A stretch of DNA of 64,000 nucleotides from CADEEX01 sp964577955 (lineage in GTDB: Bacteria > Acidobacteriota > Vicinamibacteria > Vicinamibacterales > CAVVIG01), in assembly GCA_964577955.1 (NCBI GenBank), contig CAZOAZ010000010.1, positions 69,398 to 133,397 on the forward strand, in the 5' to 3' direction. The translations under genes were made by a program, and so were the position numbers. The notes under the pieces were generated by a model. That model was not told where the DNA came from. It saw only the letters and a list, made by a program, of their open reading frames with translations, and made no database searches. Positions 33,249-42,792 of this stretch are shown one piece after another. Each line of letters begins with the position of its first letter. Position 1 is the stretch's first letter.

Positions 33249-34538
33249 TTATTTTCCGGGCGTGATGACTTCGAGGCCGTTGGTGTACGGCCGGAGGACC
33301 TGCGGGATCACGACTGAACCGTCCTTCTGCTGGTAGTTCTCGAGGATCGCAATCAGCGTCCGGCCGACCGCCAGCCCTGACCCATTGAGCGTGTGCGCAA
33401 ATTCCGCCTTGCCGGTGCCGCCAGACCGAAACTGGATCTTGGCACGGCGCGCCTGGAACGCTTCGGTGTTGGTGCAGGAGGAAATCTCCCGGTAGGTTTT
33501 CTGGCTCGGCAACCAGACCTCGATGTCGTAGGTCTTGGCGGATGAAAACCCCATGTCCCCGGTGCACAGAAGCATAGTGCGGTACGGGAGCTCCAGGCGA
33601 CGGAGCACCTCCTCCGCGTCGCGGGTCAGACGTTCGTGTTCTTCGTACGACTGCTCCGGCGTCGTGATCTTGACCAGTTCGACCTTGTCGAACTGATGTT
33701 GACGAATCAGCCCGCGAACGTCCTGGCCGTATGAACCGGCTTCGCTGCGAAAGCACGGCGTGTAGGCAGTGTAGTTGATCGGGAGATCGCGGCCGTCGAG
33801 GATTTCGCCGCGGTGAAGATTGGTCAGCGGCACCTCGGCCGTCGGCACGAGATACAAGTCCCAGTCGCCGGCGATCTTGAAGAGATCCGCTTCGAACTTC
33901 GGCAGGTTCCCCGTGCCGGTCAGCGCCGCGGCATTGACGAGAAAGGGCGGCTCCATCTCCCGGTAACCGTGCTCGGTCGTGTGGAGATCGAGCATGAAGT
34001 TGATCAGCGCCCGTTCGAGCCGGGCGCCGGCGCCGCTCAGGACGGAAAACCGCGCCCCGGCGATTTTCGTCGCGCGCTCGAAGTCGATAATCCCGAGCGC
34101 CGGACCGAGATCCCAATGCGCCTGCGGCTCGAAGTCGAACTCGCGCGGCGTGCCGTGGCGGCGGACCTCGACGTTGTCGGCGGCGGATCTGCCGGTCGGC
34201 ACGCCGGCGTGCGGCAGGTTCGGCAGCTGAAGCAGCGCCTGCATCCGCTGATATTCGATCGCATCGAGCTGAATTCCGAGCTGTTTGATCTGCTGCGCGC
34301 GCTGGCGGTTGGTTTCCTGGATGTGGGCGGTGTCCTGGCCCTGCCGTTTGGCCTTGGCGATCTCGTCTCCGGACGTGTTCTGCTGACGCTTCAGTCCCTC
34401 GAGTTCGGGAATGACGCGGCGGCGGACGGATTCGAGCGTCGCGAGCTCTTCGAGCGCGCGATCCGGATCCATCCCGCGGTTCGTCAGGCCGGTCCGAACC
34501 GCCTGCATGTTCTCTCTCACGAAATTGGGGTCGAGCAT
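33249..34538 (-). CDS. serS: Seryl-tRNA synthetase
   Basis: 429 residues, normal length. An N-terminal helical arm (about 25-105, with ELEGLKRQQNTSGDEIAKAKRQG) binds the long variable arm of tRNA-Ser. The class II catalytic core shows motif 2 (FRSEAGSYGQDVRGLIRQHQFDKVELVK), TAEVPLTNLH and motif 3 (NGSGLAVGRTLIAILENYQ). It charges tRNA-Ser, including the tRNA-Ser(UGA) encoded at 14040. Divergent from galU. Confidence 0.98.
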   Translation of the reverse strand: MLDPNFVRENMQAVRTGLTNRGMDPDRALEELATLESVRRRVIPELEGLKRQQNTSGDEIAKAKRQGQDTAHIQETNRQRAQQIKQLGIQLDAIEYQRMQALLQLPNLPHAGVPTGRSAADNVEVRRHGTPREFDFEPQAHWDLGPALGIIDFERATKIAGARFSVLSGAGARLERALINFMLDLHTTEHGYREMEPPFLVNAAALTGTGNLPKFEADLFKIAGDWDLYLVPTAEVPLTNLHRGEILDGRDLPINYTAYTPCFRSEAGSYGQDVRGLIRQHQFDKVELVKITTPEQSYEEHERLTRDAEEVLRRLELPYRTMLLCTGDMGFSSAKTYDIEVWLPSQKTYREISSCTNTEAFQARRAKIQFRSGGTGKAEFAHTLNGSGLAVGRTLIAILENYQQKDGSVVIPQVLRPYTNGLEVITPGK

Positions 34539-34607
34539 GCTACCTCGTGCATCATTGTATATGTCGCGCGTTCTCGCTCGCGGCCGAGTTCTGCTACGAT
34601 CCGCGCG

Positions 34608-35498
34608 ATGTCATCTATCGTCCGCAAAGCCGTGTTTCCTGCCGCCGGTCTGGGCACCCGCTTCCTGCCCGCGACCAAGGCGCAGCCGAAGGAAATGCTG
34701 CCGCTCGTCGACAAGCCGATCATTCAGTACGGCGTCGAGGAAGTGGTCGAGTCGGGCATCGACAATGTCATCCTCGTGACCGGCCGCGGCAAGAACGCGA
34801 TCGAAGATCACTTCGACGTCTCGGTCGAACTCGAAACGTTTCTTGCCGAACGCGGCAAGCACGATCTCCTCGCCGAGGTCCGCAAGATCTCCGGCATGAT
34901 CAATTTCGCCTACGTCCGTCAGGGCGAACCGCTCGGCCTCGGCCATGCGGTGCTGGTCACCCGCGCGCTGGTCGGCAATGAACCGTTCGCCGTCGTGCTC
35001 GGCGACGATGTGATCGACGCTGATCCGCCGGCGACCAAGCAGCTGATCGACGTGTTCCACCGGGTCAACGGTCCGGTGATCGCCGTCGAGCGCGTGCCGA
35101 TGGACGAGGTCTCGAGTTATGGCGTCATCGAACCCGACCACTCGGCGAATCTCGGCCCGGGCGTCTACAAAATCAAGGATCTGGTCGAGAAGCCGCCGCG
35201 CCACGAAGCGCCGTCCAACATGGCAATCATCGGGCGCTACATCCTCACGCCCGACATCTTCGACGCCCTCGAAACGATCAAAAAGGATCGGACCGGCGAG
35301 ATCCAGCTGACCAACGGCCTGCGCGAACTGCTCAAGACGCGTCCGCTCTATGCCTGCGAGGTGAAGGGCGTCCGTCACGATACCGGAAACAAACTGGGGT
35401 TCCTGAAGGCCGTCGTCTACTTCGCCCTGCGCCGTCCGGAGCTCGCCGAGAAGTTCTCGGCCTACCTCGCCTCCTCCGGGTTCGCGCTGAAACGCTAG
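34608..35498 (+). CDS. galU: UTP-glucose-1-phosphate uridylyltransferase
   Basis: 296 residues from ATG 34608 (MSSIVRKAVFPAAGLGTRFLPATKA); the frame extends far upstream antisense to serS, which is not coding. The nucleotide-binding GLGTRFLP loop, the uridine-contact region QPKEMLPLVDKPIIQYGVEE, the metal-site GDDVID and EKP are present. It makes UDP-glucose for polysaccharide and glycan synthesis. Confidence 0.97.
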   Translation: MSSIVRKAVFPAAGLGTRFLPATKAQPKEMLPLVDKPIIQYGVEEVVESGIDNVILVTGRGKNAIEDHFDVSVELETFLAERGKHDLLAEVRKISGMINFAYVRQGEPLGLGHAVLVTRALVGNEPFAVVLGDDVIDADPPATKQLIDVFHRVNGPVIAVERVPMDEVSSYGVIEPDHSANLGPGVYKIKDLVEKPPRHEAPSNMAIIGRYILTPDIFDALETIKKDRTGEIQLTNGLRELLKTRPLYACEVKGVRHDTGNKLGFLKAVVYFALRRPELAEKFSAYLASSGFALKR

Positions 35499-35860
35499 TC
35501 CTTCGCGGGCGGTTTCGCCGTACTGGACGACGAGTCCGACGACTTGGACGATGAGTCCGAGGGCGCCGCGGTGGACGTCTCGGTTTTCGTCGTTGAATCC
35601 TTCGCCGCCGACGTTTCGCCGGCATCACTCTTCTCGCTGCCCTTGTCGCCTTTCTCGCTGCTCTTTCCGCCCTGGTCCTTCTTGGCGTAGTCGGTGATGT
35701 ACCAGCCGGTGCCTTTGAACTGGAAGGCCGGCGACGAGATCTGTTTGTGGACCGGGCCGCGGCCGCACTTCGCGCAGGTTTCGAGCGGTGGATCAGAAAA
35801 CTTTCGAATGGCTTCGAAGTGCTGACCGCAGGCGTCGCAGAGATATTCGTACAGCGGCAT
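35495..35860 (-). CDS. FmdB-family zinc ribbon protein with disordered tail
   Basis: 121 residues from MPLYEYLCDACG (two earlier residues possible). The zinc ribbon uses Cys8-Cys11 and Cys29-Cys32, with the family ending SPAFQFKGTGWYITDY. From about 63 the chain is a Ser/Lys/Thr/Asp-rich disordered tail. Small regulatory FmdB-type proteins occur in many bacteria without clear function. The 3' end overlaps the galU stop by four nucleotides. Confidence 0.9.
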   Translation of the reverse strand: MPLYEYLCDACGQHFEAIRKFSDPPLETCAKCGRGPVHKQISSPAFQFKGTGWYITDYAKKDQGGKSSEKGDKGSEKSDAGETSAAKDSTTKTETSTAAPSDSSSKSSDSSSSTAKPPAKD

Positions 35861-35868
35861 GATCAAAA

Positions 35869-37527
35869 CTACTCGAGCAGGTCGCCGTTATCGTCGGTCA
35901 GCATCAGTTTGCGATGCAGCCAGATCGGCGCCGTGCCATGGCCGAGCAGCGTGTCGTGAAAGGTTTTCAACGAGAACGCCTTGCCTTCCTGTTGTTTATA
36001 GTCCTGACGGAGTTTGAGCAACATCAGCTTGCCGACGGTATACACGAGATACGTCGGATCGAAGGTGCCGCGTTCCGCTTCGCGCCTCGCGCTCGCTTCC
36101 TCCATATAGGCTTCGTCGCGGAACAGGCGTACGCCCTGTTCAACGGAAAGGTCCTCGGTGTGCAGCTTGATGCCGACGATGAAGCGGACGAGCCGAATCA
36201 GCGCCTCGGCGAGCTGGCCAAGTTTGACCGCGGCGTCGTTCCGGCCGAAGCCGGCTTCGATCATCATCTGCTCGCAGTAGTGCGCCCAGCCTTCGACAAA
36301 TGACGCCGGAGCAAAGAGCGTCGACTTGCGCGCCTTCGAGGCGACTTTGCGCGCGTGCTGCGACTGCAGGAAGTGTCCGGGATAGACCTCGTGAATCGAG
36401 ATCGACCAGAGCGTCGGGAAGTTGTAGTCGCGGAGATGTTCCAGTTGGCGCTCGTGGCTCCACGACGGGTCGATGTCGGTCAGGTAGTAGAAGGCGCGGC
36501 TCGGTTTGGTCTCGAACGGACCCGAGGTCCACATGCTGGCGAACGACCAGCGATAGAACTCCGGCGTCGGGGCGACCGTGATGGGTTCGGCAGGCGGAAT
36601 TGTGACCAGCCCCTGCCGCTCGACGAAGGTTTTCAGTTCCTCGAGCTGCTCGCGGCCGACGCGAATCAGATCGCCTGGACCCGGGTGGGCTGACTTGGTT
36701 TTCGCCCAGGCGGCGAGGGGATCGCCGCCATTGCCGCGGCCGGCCAGCGCCTTGAAGGCTTGCTGTGTCGCCTCCAGTTCGCGCGTCGCAATCGCCAGCA
36801 ATCGCTCGACCGGAAGGCCGATGCCTTCGTCGAGGCGCACCTTCTGTTCGAACTTGTCGCGCCCGAGTCGGAAGGAACCACGGGCCTTCGGCGCGACCTC
36901 GTCTTCGAGATACTGCAGGTAGGCACCGACCGCCTGCGAGGCCTCGGCCTGCGCGTCGGCCAGGTCGCCGAGCAAATGCAAATCGTCGACGCTCGAAAAG
37001 GCCCGCGGCAGATCCTCGTCGATGAAGGTCAGCGCACCGCGCATCGCCTCGATGCCGACCTTGACGAAAATGCCCGGCGGCTCCTTGACGTTGTCGCGAG
37101 CGGCCTGAATGACACGCGGCGTCTGGCGCAATTTCGAGAGCGCCCGGCGGGCCCGTTCGGCCGGCGGCGCGTAGGCGAAGAGCGTCTGCGTCGCGAGGCT
37201 CGAGGCGATGAGGTCGGCATAGAACTGGGGATTCTTCTCCCAGGTCCGCACCTCTTCGAGGTCGAACATCCGGCTGCGCAGATGCCCCGCGAGCATGCGG
37301 TGTTCCAGCGCTTCGACGACGGTCAAGCCGTCGCGGTCGATCTCTTCCAGACGGCGCAGGTAGCCGGTCAGGGCGCGGAGTTCGTGTTCGATCCCGTGCC
37401 GGCTGACGTCCTCGAGCAGGTCGTCGTGAGCGTGTACGCCGTCGAAGGTGGCCTGCGTGGGATGCGTTTCGTGGAGGTACCCGAGGAGGTCGTCAACGAA
37501 ATGCGGAAGTGGTTCGGAAACGGGCAT
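35869..37527 (-). CDS. DUF885-family zinc metalloprotein (probable peptidase)
   Basis: 552 residues from ATG 37527 (AGGAG upstream); the longer open frame overlaps rsmI and is rejected. HEVYPGHF (His379, Glu380, His385) and a downstream FVEGWAHYCEQ (Glu412) give the thermolysin-like zinc ligands of the DUF885 family, whose known members are peptidases. Unlike many members there is no signal peptide, so it is probably cytoplasmic. Divergent from rsmI. Confidence 0.87.
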   Translation of the reverse strand: MPVSEPLPHFVDDLLGYLHETHPTQATFDGVHAHDDLLEDVSRHGIEHELRALTGYLRRLEEIDRDGLTVVEALEHRMLAGHLRSRMFDLEEVRTWEKNPQFYADLIASSLATQTLFAYAPPAERARRALSKLRQTPRVIQAARDNVKEPPGIFVKVGIEAMRGALTFIDEDLPRAFSSVDDLHLLGDLADAQAEASQAVGAYLQYLEDEVAPKARGSFRLGRDKFEQKVRLDEGIGLPVERLLAIATRELEATQQAFKALAGRGNGGDPLAAWAKTKSAHPGPGDLIRVGREQLEELKTFVERQGLVTIPPAEPITVAPTPEFYRWSFASMWTSGPFETKPSRAFYYLTDIDPSWSHERQLEHLRDYNFPTLWSISIHEVYPGHFLQSQHARKVASKARKSTLFAPASFVEGWAHYCEQMMIEAGFGRNDAAVKLGQLAEALIRLVRFIVGIKLHTEDLSVEQGVRLFRDEAYMEEASARREAERGTFDPTYLVYTVGKLMLLKLRQDYKQQEGKAFSLKTFHDTLLGHGTAPIWLHRKLMLTDDNGDLLE

Positions 37528-37593
37528 GGCTCCTGACGTGAATGGGACCGTTGAACCGTGGCCGGGCTGGCCACCCAAGCGATCCGTCAATGG

Positions 37594-37599
37594 TACAAT
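37594..37599 (+). promoter_or_regulatory. -10 element of rsmI
   Basis: TACAAT lies 15 nt upstream of the rsmI start codon. No convincing -35 at 16-19 nt. A short 5' leader is predicted. Confidence 0.4.
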
Positions 37600-37614
37600 A
37601 AAGAGTCTCGCAAC

Positions 37615-38451
37615 ATGCCCGGCACGCTGTTCGTGGTCGCCACGCCAATCGGCAACCTCGAAGACGTGACGGCCCGGGCGCTCCGGATCCTGCGGGAGGT
37701 TTCGCTGATTGCGGCGGAAGACACGCGCCGCACGTCCCACCTCCTGACCCGCTACGGAATTACGACTCCGACAACGAGCTTCCACGAGCACAACGAACAT
37801 GAGAAGACGCCGGCGATCCTTGCCCGGCTTGACGCTGGCGAGAACGTCGCCCTCGTATCTGACGCCGGGACGCCGGCGATTTCCGATCCTGGTGCGCACC
37901 TGGTTGCCGCGGCGACCGCCCGGGGTCTGACGGTTTCGCCGATTCCCGGTCCCAGCGCCCTTCTCGCATTGCTTTCTGCGGCTGGGATGGAAGGGTCCTC
38001 GTTCACATTCCTTGGCTTCCCTCCAACTAGGTCGTCAGCCAGAAAACAATGGCTCGAGTCGTTGGCGAAGGCTGTCCCGCTGGCCATCTTCTACGAGGCG
38101 CCTCATCGGATCCGAGACACGTTGGCTGAGATTGGGCAGGCACTTAACGATCCAACGGTAGTGGTGGGTCGAGAGCTGACCAAGGCCCATGAAGAATTGG
38201 TCAATGGACAGATTTCTGCAGTCTTAAACCGGCTGGACGAACGCGGAGAGTTCGTTGTTGCGGTACGGGTCCCCGACAAAACCACCATCGAGGAGCTTTC
38301 GGACGAGAAGATTGTCCCGTTATTTGTGCAATTGACCAATTCTGGCGGTCTGACGAGGCGCCAGGCGATTGCAACGATCAGTCGAAGACATGGTGTTTCG
38401 GCGAAGGAAATCTACGGCGCCATCGAGAAGCACAAGAACTCTGTTGGTTGA
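37615..38451 (+). CDS. rsmI: 16S rRNA (cytidine1402-2'-O)-methyltransferase
   Basis: 278 residues from ATG 37615. Tetrapyrrole-methylase fold: LFVVATPIGNLEDVTARAL, AAEDTRRTSHLL, SDAGTPAISDPGAHLV, PIPGPSALLALLSAAG and EAPHRI are characteristic of RsmI. The C-terminal region (LTRRQAIATISRRHGVSAKEIYGA) is the small RNA-contacting helix domain. It methylates C1402 in the ribosomal P site with RsmH. Confidence 0.97.
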   Translation: MPGTLFVVATPIGNLEDVTARALRILREVSLIAAEDTRRTSHLLTRYGITTPTTSFHEHNEHEKTPAILARLDAGENVALVSDAGTPAISDPGAHLVAAATARGLTVSPIPGPSALLALLSAAGMEGSSFTFLGFPPTRSSARKQWLESLAKAVPLAIFYEAPHRIRDTLAEIGQALNDPTVVVGRELTKAHEELVNGQISAVLNRLDERGEFVVAVRVPDKTTIEELSDEKIVPLFVQLTNSGGLTRRQAIATISRRHGVSAKEIYGAIEKHKNSVG

Positions 38452-38529
38452 CCGAATCGTTCGGCTTCTGATAAGTTTCCCGCGGTTTTCAGGCGAGATG
38501 TTGGCGCTCGGCGTGTCAGGCACACGACT

Positions 38530-39219
38530 ATGGCGAAGCAGCGACCGCAGCCGAAAATCAAGGCTCAGAACGTCCGGCCTGCACCGGCCGCAACCGTCGC
38601 CCGAACGGCGAGTCCGGCGTCGACTGCGCCGGCGCCACCCGTCTCCCATGCTGCGATGCGTCCTCCCGAACCGCAGAAGCGCACGTCATACGTCGAGGCC
38701 GTTGCCGTCTACGAGAAGGGCGTCGCCGCGCTGCAGCGTCACGCTTACGACCACGCGCTCGAGTTGCTGCAGTCGGTGCTGACGCAGTATCCGGACGAAA
38801 AGGAACTGCACGAACGGGTGCGCTTGTACCTCAACATTTGCGAGCGTCATGTGAAGGCCAAGCCCGTCACGCCGCAAACCGTCGAGGAGCGCCTCTACGC
38901 CTCCACGCTCGCCATCAACGGCGGAAATTACGACGAGGCGATTCACCATCTCCGTCTGGTGCGGGATGAAGACCCCGACAACGACCACGCGCTCTACATG
39001 CTGGCGGTCGCGCATGCGCAGCGTGGTGAGCATGCTGAAGCCGTGGCCCACCTCGAGCGCTCTATCGCGCTGAACCCCGAGAACCGGGCGATGGCCCGGC
39101 GCGATCCCGATCTGGAGCCGTTGCACGACGACGAGACCTTCCGGACGGCGGTCGAAGCGCGGCGCGGGACGCCGATCGAGGCGGACCGCCGCACACTCCG
39201 TCCCAAATCGGCGCGATAA
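38530..39219 (+). CDS. Tetratricopeptide-repeat protein
   Basis: 229 residues. A basic/Pro-Ala-rich disordered N-terminus (1-50) precedes a TPR at about 56-95 (VYEKGVAALQRHAYDHALELLQSVLTQYP) and two more at about 120-185 (AINGGNYDEAIHHLRLV, AHAQRGEHAEAVAHLERSIALNPEN). No signal peptide, so cytoplasmic. Protein-protein adaptor by family; partner unknown. Follows rsmI by 78 nt. Confidence 0.82.
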   Translation: MAKQRPQPKIKAQNVRPAPAATVARTASPASTAPAPPVSHAAMRPPEPQKRTSYVEAVAVYEKGVAALQRHAYDHALELLQSVLTQYPDEKELHERVRLYLNICERHVKAKPVTPQTVEERLYASTLAINGGNYDEAIHHLRLVRDEDPDNDHALYMLAVAHAQRGEHAEAVAHLERSIALNPENRAMARRDPDLEPLHDDETFRTAVEARRGTPIEADRRTLRPKSAR

Positions 39220-39338
39220 TTACAGGACGGCAGGCGGCCGCTCCACGGCGATCCCGCCGAGGATCCGATACCTCGGCTGCCGAGCCCAGCGAGGCTCTGC
39301 CCAGAGCACGTTAGCCTCGCTGATCTCGCCGTTGCGTT

Positions 39339-39357
39339 TGCCCCGCTATGCGGGGCA
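39339..39357. terminator. Stem-loop upstream of glmU
   Basis: TGCCCCGC-TAT-GCGGGGCA is a perfect 8-bp hairpin preceded by TT, in the 202-nt spacer between the TPR gene and glmU. No T-run follows, so terminator function for the TPR transcript is tentative. The spacer holds nothing else recognisable. Confidence 0.5.
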
Positions 39358-39421
39358 GTCGTCTTGCCGGATCAAGATTTGGCTCATTCGCAACGACTTT
39401 GCTCGATCAAGACGCCTAACC

Positions 39422-40810
39422 ATGTCTGATGTCCACGTCGTGATCCTTGCTGCGGGCAAAGGGACCCGCATGAAGTCCGCCCTCCCGAAGGTCTTACACA
39501 AAGTTGCGGGCATTCCCCTTATTGAATATGTGCTCGCGGCCGCGGCGACGCTTCGGCCCGCCACGACGACGGTCGTCATCGGCCACCAGGCAGAAACGCT
39601 CGAGCAGTCGCTCTCGAGTCAACATCACGGCCTCAACTTTGTGGTCCAGGAGCCACAGCTCGGCACGGCTCACGCGCTTCTGTGCACGGAGCCGCTCCTC
39701 CGCGCCAAGACGGGGACGCTCATCCTCTTGTCGGGAGATGTGCCGCTCCTTTCACCGCAAACGTTGAAAACACTGGTCGAACACCATCGGCGCACGGCGG
39801 CGGCGGCCACGGTGATCACGGCGACGGTCGAGAACCCGCACGGCTACGGACGCATCGTCCGCACCGGCGAGCAAATTGCACAGATTGTCGAAGAGAAGGA
39901 CGCGACAGACGCCGAGCGGCGCATCCGCGAGATCAATTCGGGCATTTATGCGTTCGAACTGTCGGGCTTGTTCGCGGCGGTCCGTCGGATCGGCGCCCAG
40001 AACGCCCAGCGGGAGTATTACCTGCCGGATCTCGTGTCGATATTCAGAGGGCAAGGTCTGGGCGTGGAAGCGGTTCCGGTCGCGAACGCCGTCGAGATTC
40101 AAGGCATCAACAGTCGGGGAGAGCTCGCTGCGGTGAGCCAAATCGTGAAACAGAACAAGAACGCCGAACTGATGGCCGCGGGAGTGACCATCGAGGACCC
40201 GGCAACCACGTACATCCACCGGTCCGTCCAGGTCGGGCCCGACACCATCATCCACCCTGGCGTATCGCTCGAAGGCCTGACGGTCGTCGGCGGTGGCTGT
40301 GAGATTCACAGCGGCACGCGCATCGTGAACTCGGTGATTGGCGATCGCGCGACGGTCCTGAACCACTGCGTGATAGTCGACTCGAGCCTCGGGCACGGCG
40401 CCTCGGTCGGACCGTTTGCGCACCTGCGCGGCGGCGCGTCGCTCGCGTCCGACGCCAAGGTCGGCAACTTCGTCGAGCTGAAGAAGACGGCGCTCGGTCC
40501 GGGATCGAAGGCCATGCATCTCGCCTATCTCGGCGACGCCGTCATCGGCTCGCACGTCAACATCGGCGCCGGCACGATCACGTGCAACTACGACGGCACG
40601 CACAAGCACACCACGACGATTGAAGACGGCGCGTTCATCGGCAGCGACACGCAGCTGATTGCGCCGGTCACCGTGGGCGAAGGCGCATATGTCGGCACCG
40701 GCACGACGGTTCGCGAGAATGTCCCGCCCGGGGCGCTGGCGGTCAGCGCCGGCAAGCAGCGCAACATCGACGGCTGGGTCGAGGACAAGAAGAAGCGCCG
40801 CAAGAATTAA
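39422..40810 (+). CDS. glmU: Bifunctional GlcNAc-1-P uridylyltransferase / GlcN-1-P acetyltransferase
   Basis: 462 residues. The N-terminal pyrophosphorylase (ILAAGKGTRMKSALPKVLHKVAG, then GDVPLL) is joined to a C-terminal left-handed beta-helix acetyltransferase with hexapeptide repeats (from about 255; NFVELKKTALG, HLAYLGDAVIGSHVNIGAGTITCNYDG). It makes UDP-GlcNAc for peptidoglycan and lipopolysaccharide in the cytoplasm. glmS follows after 40 nt, as in many bacteria. Confidence 0.98.
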   Translation: MSDVHVVILAAGKGTRMKSALPKVLHKVAGIPLIEYVLAAAATLRPATTTVVIGHQAETLEQSLSSQHHGLNFVVQEPQLGTAHALLCTEPLLRAKTGTLILLSGDVPLLSPQTLKTLVEHHRRTAAAATVITATVENPHGYGRIVRTGEQIAQIVEEKDATDAERRIREINSGIYAFELSGLFAAVRRIGAQNAQREYYLPDLVSIFRGQGLGVEAVPVANAVEIQGINSRGELAAVSQIVKQNKNAELMAAGVTIEDPATTYIHRSVQVGPDTIIHPGVSLEGLTVVGGGCEIHSGTRIVNSVIGDRATVLNHCVIVDSSLGHGASVGPFAHLRGGASLASDAKVGNFVELKKTALGPGSKAMHLAYLGDAVIGSHVNIGAGTITCNYDGTHKHTTTIEDGAFIGSDTQLIAPVTVGEGAYVGTGTTVRENVPPGALAVSAGKQRNIDGWVEDKKKRRKN

Positions 40811-40829
40811 CAATGCTCAATTGTTAATT
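40805..40829. promoter_or_regulatory. AT-rich stem-loop at glmU stop / glmS leader
   Basis: AATTAACAAT (40805-40814) and ATTGTTAATT (40820-40829) are perfect 10-nt inverted repeats around a GCTCA loop. The left arm contains the glmU TAA stop. It could stabilise, process or attenuate the glmUS mRNA. There is no T-tail for strong termination. Confidence 0.6.
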
Positions 40830-40850
40830 GTCAGTTTCAAGGATCACGCT

Positions 40851-42701
40851 ATGTGTGGAATCGTCGGCTACATCGGCAACAAGGACGTCGTTCCGGTTCT
40901 CATCGAAGGGCTCCGCAAGCTCGAATACCGCGGCTACGATTCCGCGGGCGTCGCGGTCGTCCGCCACGGCACGGTGGATCTGCGCCGGAGCGCCGGCAAG
41001 CTCTCGAATCTTGAATCCGTCATCGACAAGGATCCGATCTCCGGCGACTACGGCGTCGGCCACACCCGCTGGGCGACGCATGGCCGGCCGACCGAAGAGA
41101 ACGCCCACCCGCATCGCGACTGCACCGGCAAGATTGTCGTCGTCCACAACGGGATCATCGAGAACTACCTGGATCTGAAACACGAACTGCAGCGGCAGGG
41201 CCACAAGTTCGTGACCGAAACCGACACCGAAATCGTCGCGCACCTCGTCGAGCGCGAGATGAAAGACGACGGACTCGAGAATGCAGTGCGGCGCGCCCTG
41301 ATGCTGATGCGCGGGCTGTTCGCGCTCGTGCTGATTTCGGCCGACGATCCGGAAAAGATCGTCGCCGTCAGAAAGGGCCCGCCGATCGTCGTTGGGCTCG
41401 GAGACGGCGGCCGTGAATTCTTCGTCGCCTCTGACGTTCCCGCGATTCTGAGCCACACCCGCGACGTCGTGTTCCTCGGCGACGAGGAAATGGCGGTGGT
41501 CACCCGCCGGGGCGTCCAGTTCACGGACTTCTTCGGCCGGCCGGTGTCCGCCGCGACACAGCGCGTCCTGTGGGATCCGATCATGGCGGAGAAGGCCGGC
41601 TACAAGCACTTCATGCTCAAGGAGATCTTCGAGCAGCCGACCGCCGCCCGCGAAACCGTGCTCGGCCGCGTCTCGCAGGAAACCGGCGAGGTCTTCCTCG
41701 AGGAGATGAACCTCTCCAACCAGCAGCTGGCGCATGTCGACCGCATCACGATTCTGGCGTGCGGAACGTCCTGGCACTCGGCGCTCGTCGGCAAGTTCCT
41801 GCTCGAACAGCTGGCCCGTGTGCCGGTCGAAGTCGACTACGGATCCGAGTACCGCTACCGCAGCCCGATTGCGTCGAAACGGACGCTGGCGATCATCATC
41901 ACCCAGTCCGGCGAGACGGCCGACACGCTGGCCGCCCTCCGCGAAGCCAAGCAACACGGCGCCTCCAGCCTGGCGATCTGCAACGTCGTCGGCAGCATGG
42001 CGACGCGCGAGACCGACGGCACGGTCTACACGCACGCCGGACCAGAGATCGGTGTGGCCTCGACGAAGGCCTTTACGTCTCAGCTCGTCGCCCTGTATCT
42101 GCTCGCCCTGCGAATCGGCCAGGCGCGCGGTACTCTCAGCCTCGAGGCGTCCAAAGCGCACGTCGATGCCCTGCTGCAGCTGCCGACGCTCCTCGAGCAG
42201 ACATTGAAGGTGGCGCCGGAGATCGAACAGGTTGCCGCGCGCTTCCACAACCGGGCCGACTTCCTGTATCTCGGCCGCGGGATCAACTATCCGATCGCCC
42301 TCGAGGGCGCGCTCAAGCTGAAGGAGATCTCGTATATCCACGCCGAGGGGTATCCGGCCGGCGAGATGAAGCACGGGCCGATCGCTCTGATTGACGAGCG
42401 GATGCCGGTCGTCGCGCTGGCCCCCGACGATGCGGTCTTCGAGAAAATGCTCGGCAATATGCAGGAGGTCAAGGCCCGCGGCGGCTCGGTGATCGCGATC
42501 ACGACTCGCGGCCACAACACGCTGTCGGCGATTCTCGACCCGACCCGGGACGTGATTATCGAGATCCCGCGGATGCCGGAACTGCTGACACCGATCGCGA
42601 TGGTCGTGCCGCTGCAGCTCCTGGCCTACGACATCGCGGTCCGGCGCGGCTGCGACGTCGACCAGCCGCGCAATCTCGCCAAGAGTGTGACGGTCGAGTA
42701 G
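40851..42701 (+). CDS. glmS: Glutamine-fructose-6-phosphate aminotransferase (isomerizing)
   Basis: 616 residues. It starts with MCGIVGYIG, whose cysteine becomes the N-terminal nucleophile of the glutaminase domain. Two SIS domains follow (from about 290 and 460) with CGTSWHSA and QSGETADT sugar-phosphate contacts, and the usual C-terminal KSVTVE. It makes glucosamine 6-phosphate, the entry to the GlmU pathway. No glmS ribozyme was recognised in the 40-nt leader. Confidence 0.98.
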   Translation: MCGIVGYIGNKDVVPVLIEGLRKLEYRGYDSAGVAVVRHGTVDLRRSAGKLSNLESVIDKDPISGDYGVGHTRWATHGRPTEENAHPHRDCTGKIVVVHNGIIENYLDLKHELQRQGHKFVTETDTEIVAHLVEREMKDDGLENAVRRALMLMRGLFALVLISADDPEKIVAVRKGPPIVVGLGDGGREFFVASDVPAILSHTRDVVFLGDEEMAVVTRRGVQFTDFFGRPVSAATQRVLWDPIMAEKAGYKHFMLKEIFEQPTAARETVLGRVSQETGEVFLEEMNLSNQQLAHVDRITILACGTSWHSALVGKFLLEQLARVPVEVDYGSEYRYRSPIASKRTLAIIITQSGETADTLAALREAKQHGASSLAICNVVGSMATRETDGTVYTHAGPEIGVASTKAFTSQLVALYLLALRIGQARGTLSLEASKAHVDALLQLPTLLEQTLKVAPEIEQVAARFHNRADFLYLGRGINYPIALEGALKLKEISYIHAEGYPAGEMKHGPIALIDERMPVVALAPDDAVFEKMLGNMQEVKARGGSVIAITTRGHNTLSAILDPTRDVIIEIPRMPELLTPIAMVVPLQLLAYDIAVRRGCDVDQPRNLAKSVTVE

Positions 42702-42792
42702 AGGTCGGAGGTTAGAGGTCAGGGACTCGGGGCTAGGGACTGGGGGAGGACGATGCTACGATCGGCATCGCGTCGGTCCTTCAAGTCCCTGC

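Noticed and set aside
33813..34607. Extended frame upstream of galU.
   Set aside because: It is antisense to serS and rich in shadow-type composition; GalU homology starts at 34608.
40811..40850. glmS ribozyme/riboswitch.
   Set aside because: The 40-nt leader is far too short for the ~150-nt ribozyme; only the AT-rich hairpin is present.
40824..42515. 563-codon minus-strand open frame.
   Set aside because: It is antisense to glmS, a typical GC-rich shadow.
42702..42792. Direct repeats (AGGTCGGAGGTTAGAGGTCAG, GGGACT) before pcrA.
   Set aside because: Short and degenerate; no clear unit or function could be supported.
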